From assembly GCA_021561035.1 (NCBI GenBank), contig CP067346.1, positions 3,007,001-3,071,000 on the forward strand: a stretch of DNA of 64,000 bases, given 5' to 3'. Below the pieces are notes generated by a model. That model had not been told where the DNA came from. It did no database searches and saw only the letters and a program-made list of their open reading frames with translations. Source of the DNA: Clostridioides sp. ES-S-0054-01 (GTDB lineage: Bacteria > Bacillota > Clostridia > Peptostreptococcales > Peptostreptococcaceae). Below are positions 8,950 to 17,398 of this stretch, in pieces (within the stretch, counting starts at the first letter, position 1; each line of letters begins with the position of its first letter). A program made the position numbers and the translations under genes.

Positions 8950-9924
8950 ATGCACATCTTAAAATCAGTGAAAAAGATACCAGGAGGACTTATGGTATGT
9001 CCCCTGTTATTGGGAGCACTATTTAATACAGTATGTCCACAGGCTCTAGAAATTGGAGGATTCACAACATCCTTATTTAAAACTGGTGCAATGAGTATAC
9101 TTGCTCTATTTTGTCTATGTAATGGAGCTCAAATTAACATAAGGCAAGCAGGTAAACCTTTGACTAAAGGAATAGTACTTACAGCAACAAAATTTATAAT
9201 CGGTGCAGTATTAGGTATTATCGTCAGTAAATTTATAGGACCTAAAGGTATAATTGGCATTACACCTCTTGCCATAGTTGCTACCATGACCAATTCAAAT
9301 GGAGGTTTGTTTGCTGCACTTGCAGGTGAATATGGAGACTCTACAGATGTTGGAGCAATATCTATATTATCTCTAAATGACGGTCCTTTTTTCACAATGC
9401 TTGCTTTTGGCGTGACTGGACTTGCAAATGTACCTATAGTAGCACTATTTGCAGCACTCATACCAATACTACTTGGATTTATACTTGGAAATCTCGATGA
9501 AGATATACGAGAATTCCTTGCACCTGGTACAACATTATTAATTCCTTTCTTTGCTTTCCCTTTAGGAGCTGCATTAAACTTTAATCAGATTATAACTGCT
9601 GGATTACCTGGTGTTGTACTTGGCTTAGGAGTTACTCTAATAACAGGTATGGGTGGATACTTCGTAATGAAGCTTATACGTGCAGAACACCCAGCAGTAG
9701 GTGCAGCTACAGGTACAACAGCTGGAAATGCAGCTGGTACTCCTGAAGCTTTAGCGGCTATAGACCCTACTCTAGCTACAATTGTAGCCGTTTCAACAGT
9801 ACAAGTTGCTGCTGCTATCATTGTTACAGCAATATGTTGTCCAATGTTAGTTTCTTATCTCGATAAAAGGGAAAAAAAGAAAAAAGCTCTTTTTAAAACA
9901 AATAAAAATATTGAAGTAAATTAA
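8950..9924 (+). CDS. kdgT: KdgT-like 2-keto-3-deoxygluconate permease
   Basis: A 324-residue polytopic membrane protein with about ten hydrophobic segments, matching the length of the KDGT family of 2-keto-3-deoxygluconate/proton symporters. Family-like stretches include KKIPGGLMVCPLLLGALFNT at the start, TNSNGGLFAALAGEYGD in the middle and the GTTAGNAAGTPEA loop. GGAGTGATACTAG precedes the ATG. It heads a sigma-54-dependent operon with two UxaA-type dehydratase subunits 20 bases downstream. KDG is the known family substrate, but here the true ligand could be another hydroxy- or keto-acid. Confidence 0.85.
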   Translation: MHILKSVKKIPGGLMVCPLLLGALFNTVCPQALEIGGFTTSLFKTGAMSILALFCLCNGAQINIRQAGKPLTKGIVLTATKFIIGAVLGIIVSKFIGPKGIIGITPLAIVATMTNSNGGLFAALAGEYGDSTDVGAISILSLNDGPFFTMLAFGVTGLANVPIVALFAALIPILLGFILGNLDEDIREFLAPGTTLLIPFFAFPLGAALNFNQIITAGLPGVVLGLGVTLITGMGGYFVMKLIRAEHPAVGAATGTTAGNAAGTPEALAAIDPTLATIVAVSTVQVAAAIIVTAICCPMLVSYLDKREKKKKALFKTNKNIEVN

Positions 9925-9944
9925 TATTTAAGGAGGTAAAAGTA

Positions 9945-10220
9945 ATGAATGCAATTATTCATGCAAATGAAAAAGATAATTTAGTTACATGTGTTAGACC
10001 TTTGATTAAAGGTGAAAAAGTTTCAATTGATGGAAAATCTTATATAGTAAATGATGATATCCCTGTTTTTCACAAGATGGCTACAGAGGATGTAAAAAAA
10101 GGTGATGTTGTCTATAAATATGGTGAAATTATAGGAATCGCAACAGTTGACATAAAAACTGGTGACTATGTACATGTACATAATATTGAAAGTACACGTG
10201 GTCGTGGAGACAAAAAATAG
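9945..10220 (+). CDS. UxaA-type dehydratase, small (SAF) subunit
   Basis: A 91-residue protein corresponding to the N-terminal SAF domain of altronate dehydratase UxaA; the NDDIPVFHKMATEDVKKGD stretch is the core of that domain. In many bacteria the SAF and catalytic domains are fused; here they are separate genes 12 bases apart. The same split is seen in (2R)-sulfolactate sulfo-lyase (SuyA/SuyB). Strong AAGGAGG ribosome site. Function depends on the large subunit. Confidence 0.85.
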   Translation: MNAIIHANEKDNLVTCVRPLIKGEKVSIDGKSYIVNDDIPVFHKMATEDVKKGDVVYKYGEIIGIATVDIKTGDYVHVHNIESTRGRGDKK

Positions 10221-10232
10221 GAGGTAATTGAA

Positions 10233-11396
10233 ATGAAATTAATGGGTTATTTAAGAGAAAATGGGCAATTTGGTATTCGTAATCATGTTTTAGTTATTCC
10301 AACATCTGTATGTTCAAGTGAGACAGCTACAAGAATTGCAGCACTTGTTCCAGGCGCAATAGCTATCCCCCATCAACATGGATGTTGTCAAATTGGTTCT
10401 GATATAGAACTTACAGCAAAGACATTAATAGGTTTTGGAAAAAATCCTAATGTTGCTGCCGTTTTAGTAGTTGGGCTTGGATGCGATGGTATTCAAGCAA
10501 AAGACTTAGCATCTGAAATAGCTACAACAGGAAAAAAAGTAGATTATGTTGTTATACAAGAATGTGGTGGAACGTTGAAAACAGTTTCTAAAGGAGCTGA
10601 AATAATAGGTAAAATGGTTCGTGAAGTATCAAAGGAAGTAAGGGTTGAATTTGATATGAGTGAGATTACATTAGCACTTGAATGTGGTGGTTCTGACCCA
10701 ACAAGTGGAATAGCTTCAAACCCTTCAATAGGAGTTGCATCAAACCTTCTTGTAGATGAGGGAGGAAGCAGTATACTAAGCGAAACGACAGAAGTAATTG
10801 GTGCAGAACATTTATTAGCTACTCGTTTTGAAGATGAAAAAATGAAAGATAAGTTTCTTAAATTTGTAAGTGATGTAGAAAAGAGAGCAATTGCCATGGG
10901 AGAAGATTTACGTAGTGGTCAACCTACTCCAGGTAATAAAGCTGGTGGGCTTTCAACAATTGAAGAAAAATCACTTGGATGTATGTATAAAGCAGGCAAC
11001 AAACCATTCAAAGGTGCTCTTGAATATGCTGATATTATACCTCCTGATAAAAAAGGATTATATTTTATGGATACTCCAGGACAGGATATAGATTCTATAA
11101 CTGGTATGGTAGCAGGTGGTGCACAGATTGTAATCTTTTCAACTGGTAGAGGTACTCCAACAGGAAGCCCAATTTCCCCAGTTATTAAAATCACTGGAAA
11201 TAGTGATACATACAACAAAATGCCAGATAATATAGATATAAATGCAGGTAGAATTATAACAGATGGTGCTAAAATAACAGATATAGGTCAAGAAATATTC
11301 AACGAAATAGTAGAAGTTTGTAATGGCAAATATACTAAAGCTGAAAGCCTTGGTCATAGAGAATTTGGTATTTACAGAATTGCTTCTACATTCTAA
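10233..11396 (+). CDS. UxaA-type dehydratase, large catalytic subunit
   Basis: A 387-residue homologue of the catalytic domain of altronate/galactarate dehydratase. Recognisable blocks are the N-terminal GFGIRNHVLVIPT-like start (here FGIRNHVLVIP), CSSE, HQHGCCQIG, VVGLGCDG, ECGGSDPTSG, GNKAGGLSTIEEKSLG and the terminal FSTGRGTPTGSP. Conserved Cys and His residues are consistent with the iron-dependent lyase family. Activity would be sugar-acid dehydration to a 2-keto-3-deoxy acid, fitting the adjacent KdgT, although sulfolactate lyase is homologous. No KDG kinase or aldolase gene is nearby, so the rest of the pathway must lie elsewhere. Confidence 0.85.
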   Translation: MKLMGYLRENGQFGIRNHVLVIPTSVCSSETATRIAALVPGAIAIPHQHGCCQIGSDIELTAKTLIGFGKNPNVAAVLVVGLGCDGIQAKDLASEIATTGKKVDYVVIQECGGTLKTVSKGAEIIGKMVREVSKEVRVEFDMSEITLALECGGSDPTSGIASNPSIGVASNLLVDEGGSSILSETTEVIGAEHLLATRFEDEKMKDKFLKFVSDVEKRAIAMGEDLRSGQPTPGNKAGGLSTIEEKSLGCMYKAGNKPFKGALEYADIIPPDKKGLYFMDTPGQDIDSITGMVAGGAQIVIFSTGRGTPTGSPISPVIKITGNSDTYNKMPDNIDINAGRIITDGAKITDIGQEIFNEIVEVCNGKYTKAESLGHREFGIYRIASTF

Positions 11397-11490
11397 TCTA
11401 TAATAGATTATTAAGCATCTTTATATAAAGATACTATTCCCCTATAAATATATAAACTAAAAATCCTTTAACATAAAATTTAAAATATAT

Positions 11491-11509
11491 AAAAATAAAA
11501 AGGCTATCT
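11491..11509. terminator. Left half of an IS-split bidirectional terminator
   Basis: This arm (AAAAATAAAAAGG then CTATCT) is complementary to 13054-13073 (AGATAG, one bulged A, then CC and a T-rich run). The two arms would form one hairpin between the dehydratase gene and the convergent MATE gene, but 1.5 kb of insertion sequence now separates them. Confidence 0.7.
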
Positions 11510-11585
11510 CTCAATAATCAAATGTACTGAGACCCAAAAGTTGGACTTTATACAGGAATGGAATTTTCATTCCTGTTTTTTTACT

Positions 11586-12491
11586 TTATGTAACTTTAGA
11601 TTCATATTCAAGTCTATATTTAACAGGGCTACGCCAATTTAATTTTTCTTTAATTCTTTTGTTATTATAATAGTAAATATATTCTGTTATAGCTGTCTTT
11701 AATTCGTTGAAACTTTTATATGTTTTTCTATAATACATTTCTTGCTTCATTATTCCAAAGAAATTTTCCATAGGAGAATTATCAAGGCATGTACCCTTAC
11801 GAGACATACTTTGAAATATTTTATTTTTCTTAAGTGTTTTGCCATACTTATTCATTTGATATGCCCAACCTTGGTCTGAGTGAAAAGTTCTTCTATAAGG
11901 ACAATCTTTTGTAATATTGATGGTTTCATTTAAAGCATCACTTATTGATTTAAAATTAGGTCTATCTGAGATACTAAATGATAAAACTTCTCCATTAAAC
12001 ATATCTAAAAATGGATCGAGATATGCTTTTTTTATAATTAAATTTCCATTTTTATCAGTAGTATATATTTTAAATTCTGATGTATCAGTTGTTATTTTCT
12101 GATGTGGAATTGATGTTTTAAATCTTCTATTTATTTTATTATTTTTTACCTTACCAATTGTACCTTTATAGGAATTATATTTACGTAATTTACGAGAAAA
12201 TGCTATGCATTTAAGTTCTAATTTTCTCATAATACGTCTAACTTTCTTTTGATTAATAAGGATACCACTATTTTTTAATGTAGCTGTAATTCGGCGATAG
12301 CCATATCTGCCATTGTGTTCTTTAAAAATAGACATGATTTTTTCTTCAATATCTTTATCTGGATTTTCAATATCAAATCTCTTCTGGCAATACATATATG
12401 TTGATTTAGGAAATTTAGTAGCTTCAAGAAGAATGGAGAGTTTAAAGTCCTTACGAAGATCATAAATTACTTTTGCTTCGTATTGTTTTTT
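11586..12491 (-). CDS. IS150-type transposase OrfB (integrase, via frameshift)
   Basis: The catalytic part of the transposase. An ATG exists at 12395, but the frame is open upstream through KVIYDLRKDFKLSILLEATK and joins orfA at the slippery heptamer A-AAA-AAC (plus-strand 12485-12491), the usual arrangement for making OrfAB. The DDE triad is visible: TTDTSEF, FHSDQGWAY and SPMENFFGIMK. An N-terminal HTH_21-like segment (EEKIMSIFKEHNGRYGYRRI) is present. No stop or frameshift damages it. Confidence 0.9.
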   Translation of the reverse strand, partial: KKQYEAKVIYDLRKDFKLSILLEATKFPKSTYMYCQKRFDIENPDKDIEEKIMSIFKEHNGRYGYRRITATLKNSGILINQKKVRRIMRKLELKCIAFSRKLRKYNSYKGTIGKVKNNKINRRFKTSIPHQKITTDTSEFKIYTTDKNGNLIIKKAYLDPFLDMFNGEVLSFSISDRPNFKSISDALNETINITKDCPYRRTFHSDQGWAYQMNKYGKTLKKNKIFQSMSRKGTCLDNSPMENFFGIMKQEMYYRKTYKSFNELKTAITEYIYYYNNKRIKEKLNWRSPVKYRLEYESKVT

Positions 12492-12988
12492 AACCTTTCG
12501 GGAACATTCATCCCTGAAGCACGCAACTTTTTTAGAAATGCAAGCTCCGCTTTTAAAAGTTTATTTTCATATTCTAATTCTTGTTCTCTTGTTAATTTAT
12601 TTTTTTCTTTAGTGTTTTTGTTTTTATTCATTGATGGTCTTCCTTTCGTTTTAGACAAGGCATCGACACCACCATGTAAAAGTTTTTGTTTCCATATTGC
12701 TATAAGTGTACTATTGTTCATTCCAAAATGGTTAGCGACTTCTTGTGCACTAGATTTAGTTGTTATCATATAGTTTATAACATCTAGCTTGAACTGTATA
12801 GTATAAAAAGTATTTTTATTTTTTCTTTTTAGTCCATCCTCTCCTAATGTATTATACGTATTAACCCATCTTTCAACTTGAGAATGGCTAGCAACTCCAT
12901 ATTGTTTTGCTATTGAAGCATATCCTCCTTCTCTATTTAAATAGGACTTAACTACTTTTAATTTGAAATTAAAATCGTATTTAGCCAT
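12467..12988 (-). CDS. IS150-type transposase OrfA (DNA-binding)
   Basis: A 173-residue protein with two helix-turn-helix regions (LNREGGYASIAKQYGVASHSQVERW near residue 20, and TKSSAQEVANHFGMNNSTLIAIW near 80) followed by a coiled-coil/leucine-rich tail (LTREQELEYENKLLKAELAFLKKL) used for multimerisation in IS3-family OrfA. The ATG at 12988 follows GGGGTGTTTCTAT; an upstream TTG frame lacks a ribosome site. OrfA ends just past the AAAAAAC slip site, so most translation gives OrfA alone and a fraction gives OrfAB. Confidence 0.9.
   Translation of the reverse strand: MAKYDFNFKLKVVKSYLNREGGYASIAKQYGVASHSQVERWVNTYNTLGEDGLKRKNKNTFYTIQFKLDVINYMITTKSSAQEVANHFGMNNSTLIAIWKQKLLHGGVDALSKTKGRPSMNKNKNTKEKNKLTREQELEYENKLLKAELAFLKKLRASGMNVPERLKNNTKQK
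12485..12491 (-). promoter_or_regulatory. Programmed -1 frameshift site
   Basis: On the minus strand this is A AAA AAC in the orfA frame, the classical slippery heptamer. Slippage by -1 reads K-K-Q-Y-E-A-K-V and enters the open orfB frame. Confidence 0.85.
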
Positions 12989-13053
12989 ATAGAAACACCC
13001 CAATCATTAGATTTTTAGTCCAACAATTGGGGTGCAGTACAAAAATTATTTTT

Positions 13054-13073
13054 AGATAGACCTTTTTATTTTT
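13054..13073. terminator. Right half of the IS-split terminator
   Basis: Complement of 11491-11509 with one bulged A. Before the insertion it would have ended the MATE/siderophore operon from one side and the dehydratase operon from the other. Confidence 0.7.
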
Positions 13074-13079
13074 AATTCT

Positions 13080-14420
13080 TTATACTTGATTTATTTTAAA
13101 TTCCCTTTTTAAGAATAACAATACGATTATCATAGCAATAAAATCTGCAATTGGCTGTGCTAACCAGACTCCATCTAAATTAAATTGAATTGGAAGTACA
13201 ATAATTAATGGTATAAATAAAATAAATTGTCTTAAAAGAGTTAAAAACATAGAGTGTTTAACCTTACTTATACATTGAAAATACACAGGTCCTACAATAG
13301 AAATCCCCATTATAGGCAATGTAATTAGATTTATGTTTATACCTCTTACAGCTATCTCCATTAAATCTGAATCTTTATTAAATATACCTACAAATACTTC
13401 TGGAAAAACTTGTACTACCAAAAATCCAAATGACAATATGATAATTGATACTATGATAGATAGTATTAAAGTTTTCTTTGCACGCTCATATTGTTTTGCA
13501 CCATAATTGTATGATATTATAGTTTGCATACCTTGATTCAAACCAAACACAGGCATCATAAACATCAATAAAATAGATGTAAGTGCTGTCATAGCTCCAA
13601 TAGCCAAATCTCCGCCATAAACTTTTAGAGAATTATTTGTAAACATATGAGTTATACTTATAGCTACCTCCATACAAAAAGGTGTTATACCTATTGCAAG
13701 TACCTTCTTTACTATATCTTTATCCAATTTTAAGTTACATTTTTTTAGTTTTAAATTAGACTTCCCTCTTATAAAGTAATGTGTTACCCAAATGAACACC
13801 ACTATTTGACAGAGTACCGTTGCTATAGCTGCTCCTTTTATTCCTAAATCAAATACAAATATAAATATAGGGTCCAATATCAAGTTTAATACGCAACCTA
13901 CAATCATTGTTCTTGCTGCTAATTTTGGATTACCCTCTGCCCTAATTGCATTATTAAGAGAAAATGCAACTAGATTAAATATACTTCCAACCAATATGAC
14001 ACTCATATAGTCTTTTGCATAAGAGATTGAATCTTTACTTGCCCCCAAAATAAAAAGTATATCTTCTAAAAAAACTAATCCTAATATAGTTATCATTAAA
14101 GATATAATTATAGATAGTGTCAAAGCATTGCCCAATATCTTTTCTGCTTCTTCTCTATTTCTTTCACCTAATTTAATAGACAATCTTGTGCTAGCACCTA
14201 CTGATATCAGCATTCCAAAAGCTATTATTAGTGTAAATACTGGCATAGTTACACCAAGACCTGCGATAGCTATGGAGCCAATACCTTCCATAGAACCGAT
14301 AAAAGCTCTATCTACTACATTATAAAGTGAAGTTACCATCATTGCTATTATTGCAGGTATCGAATATCTAAGTAATAAAATCCATATTTTTTCATGTCTT
14401 AATGCTTCTTGATTTTCCAT
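13080..14420 (-). CDS. MATE family efflux transporter
   Basis: A 446-residue protein with twelve predicted membrane segments, the standard MATE size and topology, in two homologous halves. MATE proteins export cationic drugs or metabolites against a Na+ or H+ gradient. N-terminal YSIPAIIAMMVTSLYNVVDRAFIG is the family signature region. The gene starts 11 bases after the siderophore ABC ATPase stop, so it is very likely the last gene of the Fur-controlled operon. Substrate is unknown; export of an iron-related compound is possible but unproven. Confidence 0.9.
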   Translation of the reverse strand: MENQEALRHEKIWILLLRYSIPAIIAMMVTSLYNVVDRAFIGSMEGIGSIAIAGLGVTMPVFTLIIAFGMLISVGASTRLSIKLGERNREEAEKILGNALTLSIIISLMITILGLVFLEDILFILGASKDSISYAKDYMSVILVGSIFNLVAFSLNNAIRAEGNPKLAARTMIVGCVLNLILDPIFIFVFDLGIKGAAIATVLCQIVVFIWVTHYFIRGKSNLKLKKCNLKLDKDIVKKVLAIGITPFCMEVAISITHMFTNNSLKVYGGDLAIGAMTALTSILLMFMMPVFGLNQGMQTIISYNYGAKQYERAKKTLILSIIVSIIILSFGFLVVQVFPEVFVGIFNKDSDLMEIAVRGININLITLPIMGISIVGPVYFQCISKVKHSMFLTLLRQFILFIPLIIVLPIQFNLDGVWLAQPIADFIAMIIVLLFLKREFKINQV

Positions 14421-14431
14421 GTTGTCACCAT

Positions 14432-15214
14432 TTATACCATGTCATAAGTTATACAAATTGGTTTATTTGTTCTTGGGTCTGTTACTATTTCTGCATCAAT
14501 GTTAAATAATTCTTTTAGATTATCTTTCGTCATGACATCATATGCATCACCTTCACAAACTATTTTACCTTTCTTAATACCTATCATGTGGTCAGCAAAT
14601 CTCGCTGCATTATTAAGTTCATGTATTACCATAACAATAGTTCTTCCTTGTTTTTTATTTAATTCATCTAACAATTTTAGTATCTCTAACTGATGAGCTA
14701 AGTCTAAATATGTTGTAGGCTCATCTAGTAGTAATATATCAGTCTCCTGTGCTAAAGCCATAGCTATCCATGCCCTTTGTCTTTGTCCTCCCGATAAGTC
14801 TTCTATATTTCTATCTTTAAAATCTGAAATTCCAGTAACTTCTAAACTCCAATTTACAATATCTCTGTCCTCTTTACTAGAATTACCAAATCCACTCTTA
14901 TGAGGAAATCTTCCATAAGAAATTAACTCTGAAACAGTAAGACCACTAGGAGCTTGAGGGCTTTGTGGAAGTACAGCCATATCTTTTGCTATTTCTTTAG
15001 ATTTCTTTTTATAAATATCCTTTCCATTTATATATATACTTCCACTCTTAGGGCTAATAATTCTTCCTATAGTTTTAAGTATTGTCGATTTTCCACAACC
15101 ATTAGCCCCTATTATAGTAGTTATTTTTCCTTTTGGTATATTTAAATTTAAATTTTTTACAATATCTGTATTTCCATATGATATATTTAAATTTTTAGTA
15201 CTTATACAGTTCAT
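14432..15214 (-). CDS. fhuC: Iron-siderophore ABC transporter, ATPase
   Basis: A 260-residue ATPase of the FecE/FhuC class. Walker A is GANGCGKST, the Q-loop is LPQSPQAP, the signature is LSGGQRQRAWIAMALAQ and Walker B is ILLLDEPTTYLD with the H-loop at MVIHELNN. It powers import of ferric siderophores. It follows the second permease by 14 bases. The fhu name reflects similarity and the operon layout; the actual siderophore specificity is set by the binding protein and is not proven here. Confidence 0.88.
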   Translation of the reverse strand: MNCISTKNLNISYGNTDIVKNLNLNIPKGKITTIIGANGCGKSTILKTIGRIISPKSGSIYINGKDIYKKKSKEIAKDMAVLPQSPQAPSGLTVSELISYGRFPHKSGFGNSSKEDRDIVNWSLEVTGISDFKDRNIEDLSGGQRQRAWIAMALAQETDILLLDEPTTYLDLAHQLEILKLLDELNKKQGRTIVMVIHELNNAARFADHMIGIKKGKIVCEGDAYDVMTKDNLKELFNIDAEIVTDPRTNKPICITYDMV

Positions 15215-15228
15215 AACAACACCCTTTC

Positions 15229-16251
15229 CTAATCATTTGCCAACATTAAATAGATAAAGTATGGCACTCCTATTATAGAAACCACTATACCTACTGGTAT
15301 TTCTATAGGTGCCAGAATATTTCTAGATATAGTATCTGCTACTAAAAGTAATAAGGTCCCTATCAGTGCTGATACTGGTATTAATCTTTTATGTTTTGGT
15401 CCTATTATTTTTCTACCTATATGGGGAGCTATTAAACCTATAAATGAAATACTACCTGCTACTGCTGTCGATACACCAGATAAAATTACTGCATATATTA
15501 TAAGTCTTCTCCTTTGTTTTTCTACATCTACACCAAGACTTGTAGATACTTCATCACCCAAGTTTAAAACATCTATATACTTAGCTTTATACATAGTTAT
15601 ACTCATAAAAATCACTATAAATGGAAGTACAGCTATTACATATTTCCAGCTAGTTCCCCAAATACTTCCTGATGTCCATGCCATAACTCTATTAAATTCT
15701 TGTGTTGTAAATTTCAATTGAAATATCGTCAAAATAGAAGTAAAGGCTATGTTTACACCTATACCAATAAGTAGTAATCTTGACGAATTTATTCCACCTT
15801 TCCATGAAAGAAAATATATCAAAAATGCTCCAAGTAAAGCTCCTACAAGTGCAACAATAGGCATTGTAAACACAGTTAGATTACTCATGCCTTCATAGAC
15901 ATTACCATTCATAAGGTATATATAAACTACTACAAATAATGCAGCACCTGAATTTATTCCCAAAATCCCAGAATCAGCTAAATCATTTTTTGTAACTCCT
16001 TGAAGTATTACACCTGCTGTTGATAATGCTGAACCAACCAACAATGCTATTATTATCCTTGGTAATCTCAATTTAAATATCGCAATCTCATGATTACGCT
16101 GACCCTGACCTAAAAAAGTCTTTATAACATCCATTGGTTCTATAGAAAATGAGCCCATATTTAAACTTACTAGAAAAGTGATAAAAATAAGTACCACTAA
16201 AATTGATATAACAAGCAATGTTTTAGAATTTATTTTCATAATATTTTTCAT
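15229..16251 (-). CDS. fhuG: Iron-siderophore ABC transporter permease (FecCD family)
   Basis: A 340-residue membrane protein of the FecCD family with about ten helices. Family landmarks are LRLPRIIIALLVGSALSTAGVILQG near the N-terminus and SISFIGLIAPHIGRKI, the ATPase-coupling region, near residue 270. It is the second of two different permeases that would form a heterodimeric channel. Gene spacing to the upstream permease is 5 bases. Confidence 0.88.
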   Translation of the reverse strand: MKNIMKINSKTLLVISILVVLIFITFLVSLNMGSFSIEPMDVIKTFLGQGQRNHEIAIFKLRLPRIIIALLVGSALSTAGVILQGVTKNDLADSGILGINSGAALFVVVYIYLMNGNVYEGMSNLTVFTMPIVALVGALLGAFLIYFLSWKGGINSSRLLLIGIGVNIAFTSILTIFQLKFTTQEFNRVMAWTSGSIWGTSWKYVIAVLPFIVIFMSITMYKAKYIDVLNLGDEVSTSLGVDVEKQRRRLIIYAVILSGVSTAVAGSISFIGLIAPHIGRKIIGPKHKRLIPVSALIGTLLLLVADTISRNILAPIEIPVGIVVSIIGVPYFIYLMLAND

Positions 16252-16256
16252 AGTAC

Positions 16257-17270
16257 TTATTTCTCCCCCTTTCTAACAAGGTATATAAATATTGGCACTC
16301 CTATAAGTGCTGTTATAGAACCTACTGGTGTCTCATATGGAGGATTTATCATCCTACTTAATATATCTGTATATACAAGCAATACAGCTCCTAGGACTAG
16401 AGAGCTTGGTATTATATACTTATAATCTGAACCTACTATTCCTTTAGCTATTTGAGGAACTATAAGACCTATAAAAATAATATTACCAGACACCGAAACA
16501 GATGCCCCAGTCATTAATATTACGAGTACTATACATATGAATCTAACAGTGTTAGTTTTCTGACCTAATCCTATTGCTACTTCTTCTCCAAGGCTTAATA
16601 TAGTTATTCTTGGAGCCATAACCATGGCTAATACGAATCCAATACCTCCAGCTATAAATAATAGCTTTACACCTTCCCAATTTACTCCTACAAGACCTCC
16701 TGATATCCAGAAGCTCAATTGTTGAGATAGATTAAAATACATAGATATCGCTGATGCTAAAGAAATTAACAGTGTTCCAAGTGCTACTCCTGCAAGAGCT
16801 AATTTTACATTATTAGCTCTGCCCCTTGATTTGGAACTTATAAAATATATAAATAATCCACTTATACTTGCCCCAATAAATGCAAACATCATTACACTAA
16901 AACTTCCATGTATAAGTTGAGGAAGTTTTTTTTGAAGTACTAGTGATATCGAAATTGCAAATGTAGCTCCTTGTGTAATTCCTATAACAGATGGTTCAGC
17001 TATAGGATTTCTTGTTATGCCTTGCATTATTGCCCCGGAAATTGCTAAAAACCCTCCAACAAGTGCAGCTGCTATTGCCCTTGGAAGTCTAACATCCTTT
17101 ACTATTCTCATATTTATTCCATCTTCCATTTTTATTAAACTATCTATAACGGTTGATAGATTCATATCTTTTGCCCCAATAGTTATGGATAATACAATTC
17201 CAAACACAAGTACAACCATACTTACTAATATCAACAAATAAGTTATATTTTTTTTACTTAACTTAGTCAA
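16257..17270 (-). CDS. fhuB: Iron-siderophore ABC transporter permease (FecCD family)
   Basis: A 337-residue FecCD permease, partner of the next gene. VRLPRAIAAALVGGFLAISGAIMQG and NIIFIGLIVPQIAKG are the corresponding family signatures. Translation appears to start at TTG (17268-17270), with AGGAGG eight bases upstream; no closer ATG fits. It is separated from the binding-protein gene by 128 bases containing a hairpin whose loop resembles a Fur box. Confidence 0.87.
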   Translation of the reverse strand: MTKLSKKNITYLLILVSMVVLVFGIVLSITIGAKDMNLSTVIDSLIKMEDGINMRIVKDVRLPRAIAAALVGGFLAISGAIMQGITRNPIAEPSVIGITQGATFAISISLVLQKKLPQLIHGSFSVMMFAFIGASISGLFIYFISSKSRGRANNVKLALAGVALGTLLISLASAISMYFNLSQQLSFWISGGLVGVNWEGVKLLFIAGGIGFVLAMVMAPRITILSLGEEVAIGLGQKTNTVRFICIVLVILMTGASVSVSGNIIFIGLIVPQIAKGIVGSDYKYIIPSSLVLGAVLLVYTDILSRMINPPYETPVGSITALIGVPIFIYLVRKGEK

Positions 17271-17351
17271 TTATCCTACCTCCTTTTCCCTTTTAATCGT
17301 CAGTATAATATCATCTATTAAGTATTTTTAATTTTAAGCTTTATTAAAAAG

Positions 17352-17385
17352 AGGTGTGAAAAATGAATATCATTATCTCACACCT
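17352..17385 (-). promoter_or_regulatory. Stem-loop with Fur-box-like loop between binding protein and permease
   Basis: AGGTGTGA (17352-17359) pairs with TCACACCT (17378-17385). The loop (17359-17377) read on the minus strand is GATAATGATATTCATTTTT, matching the 19-bp Fur consensus at about 16 positions. As an RNA structure it may attenuate transcription so that binding protein exceeds permease; as DNA it may bind Fur. Confidence 0.55.
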
Positions 17386-17398
17386 ACTAAGTTAAGAA

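Larger units (their letters stand above)
11523..13041 (-). mobile_element. IS3-family (IS150-like) insertion sequence
   Basis: A complete element of 1519 bp. Terminal inverted repeats begin TGTACTG at both ends and match at 20 of the first 25 positions (left TGTACTGAGACCCAAAAG, right TGTACTGCACCCCAATTG). Both ends are flanked by AAA, a plausible 3-bp target duplication, although the flanks are A-rich. It carries orfA and orfB joined by a -1 frameshift signal, and looks intact. It interrupts a terminator loop, not a gene. Confidence 0.93.
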
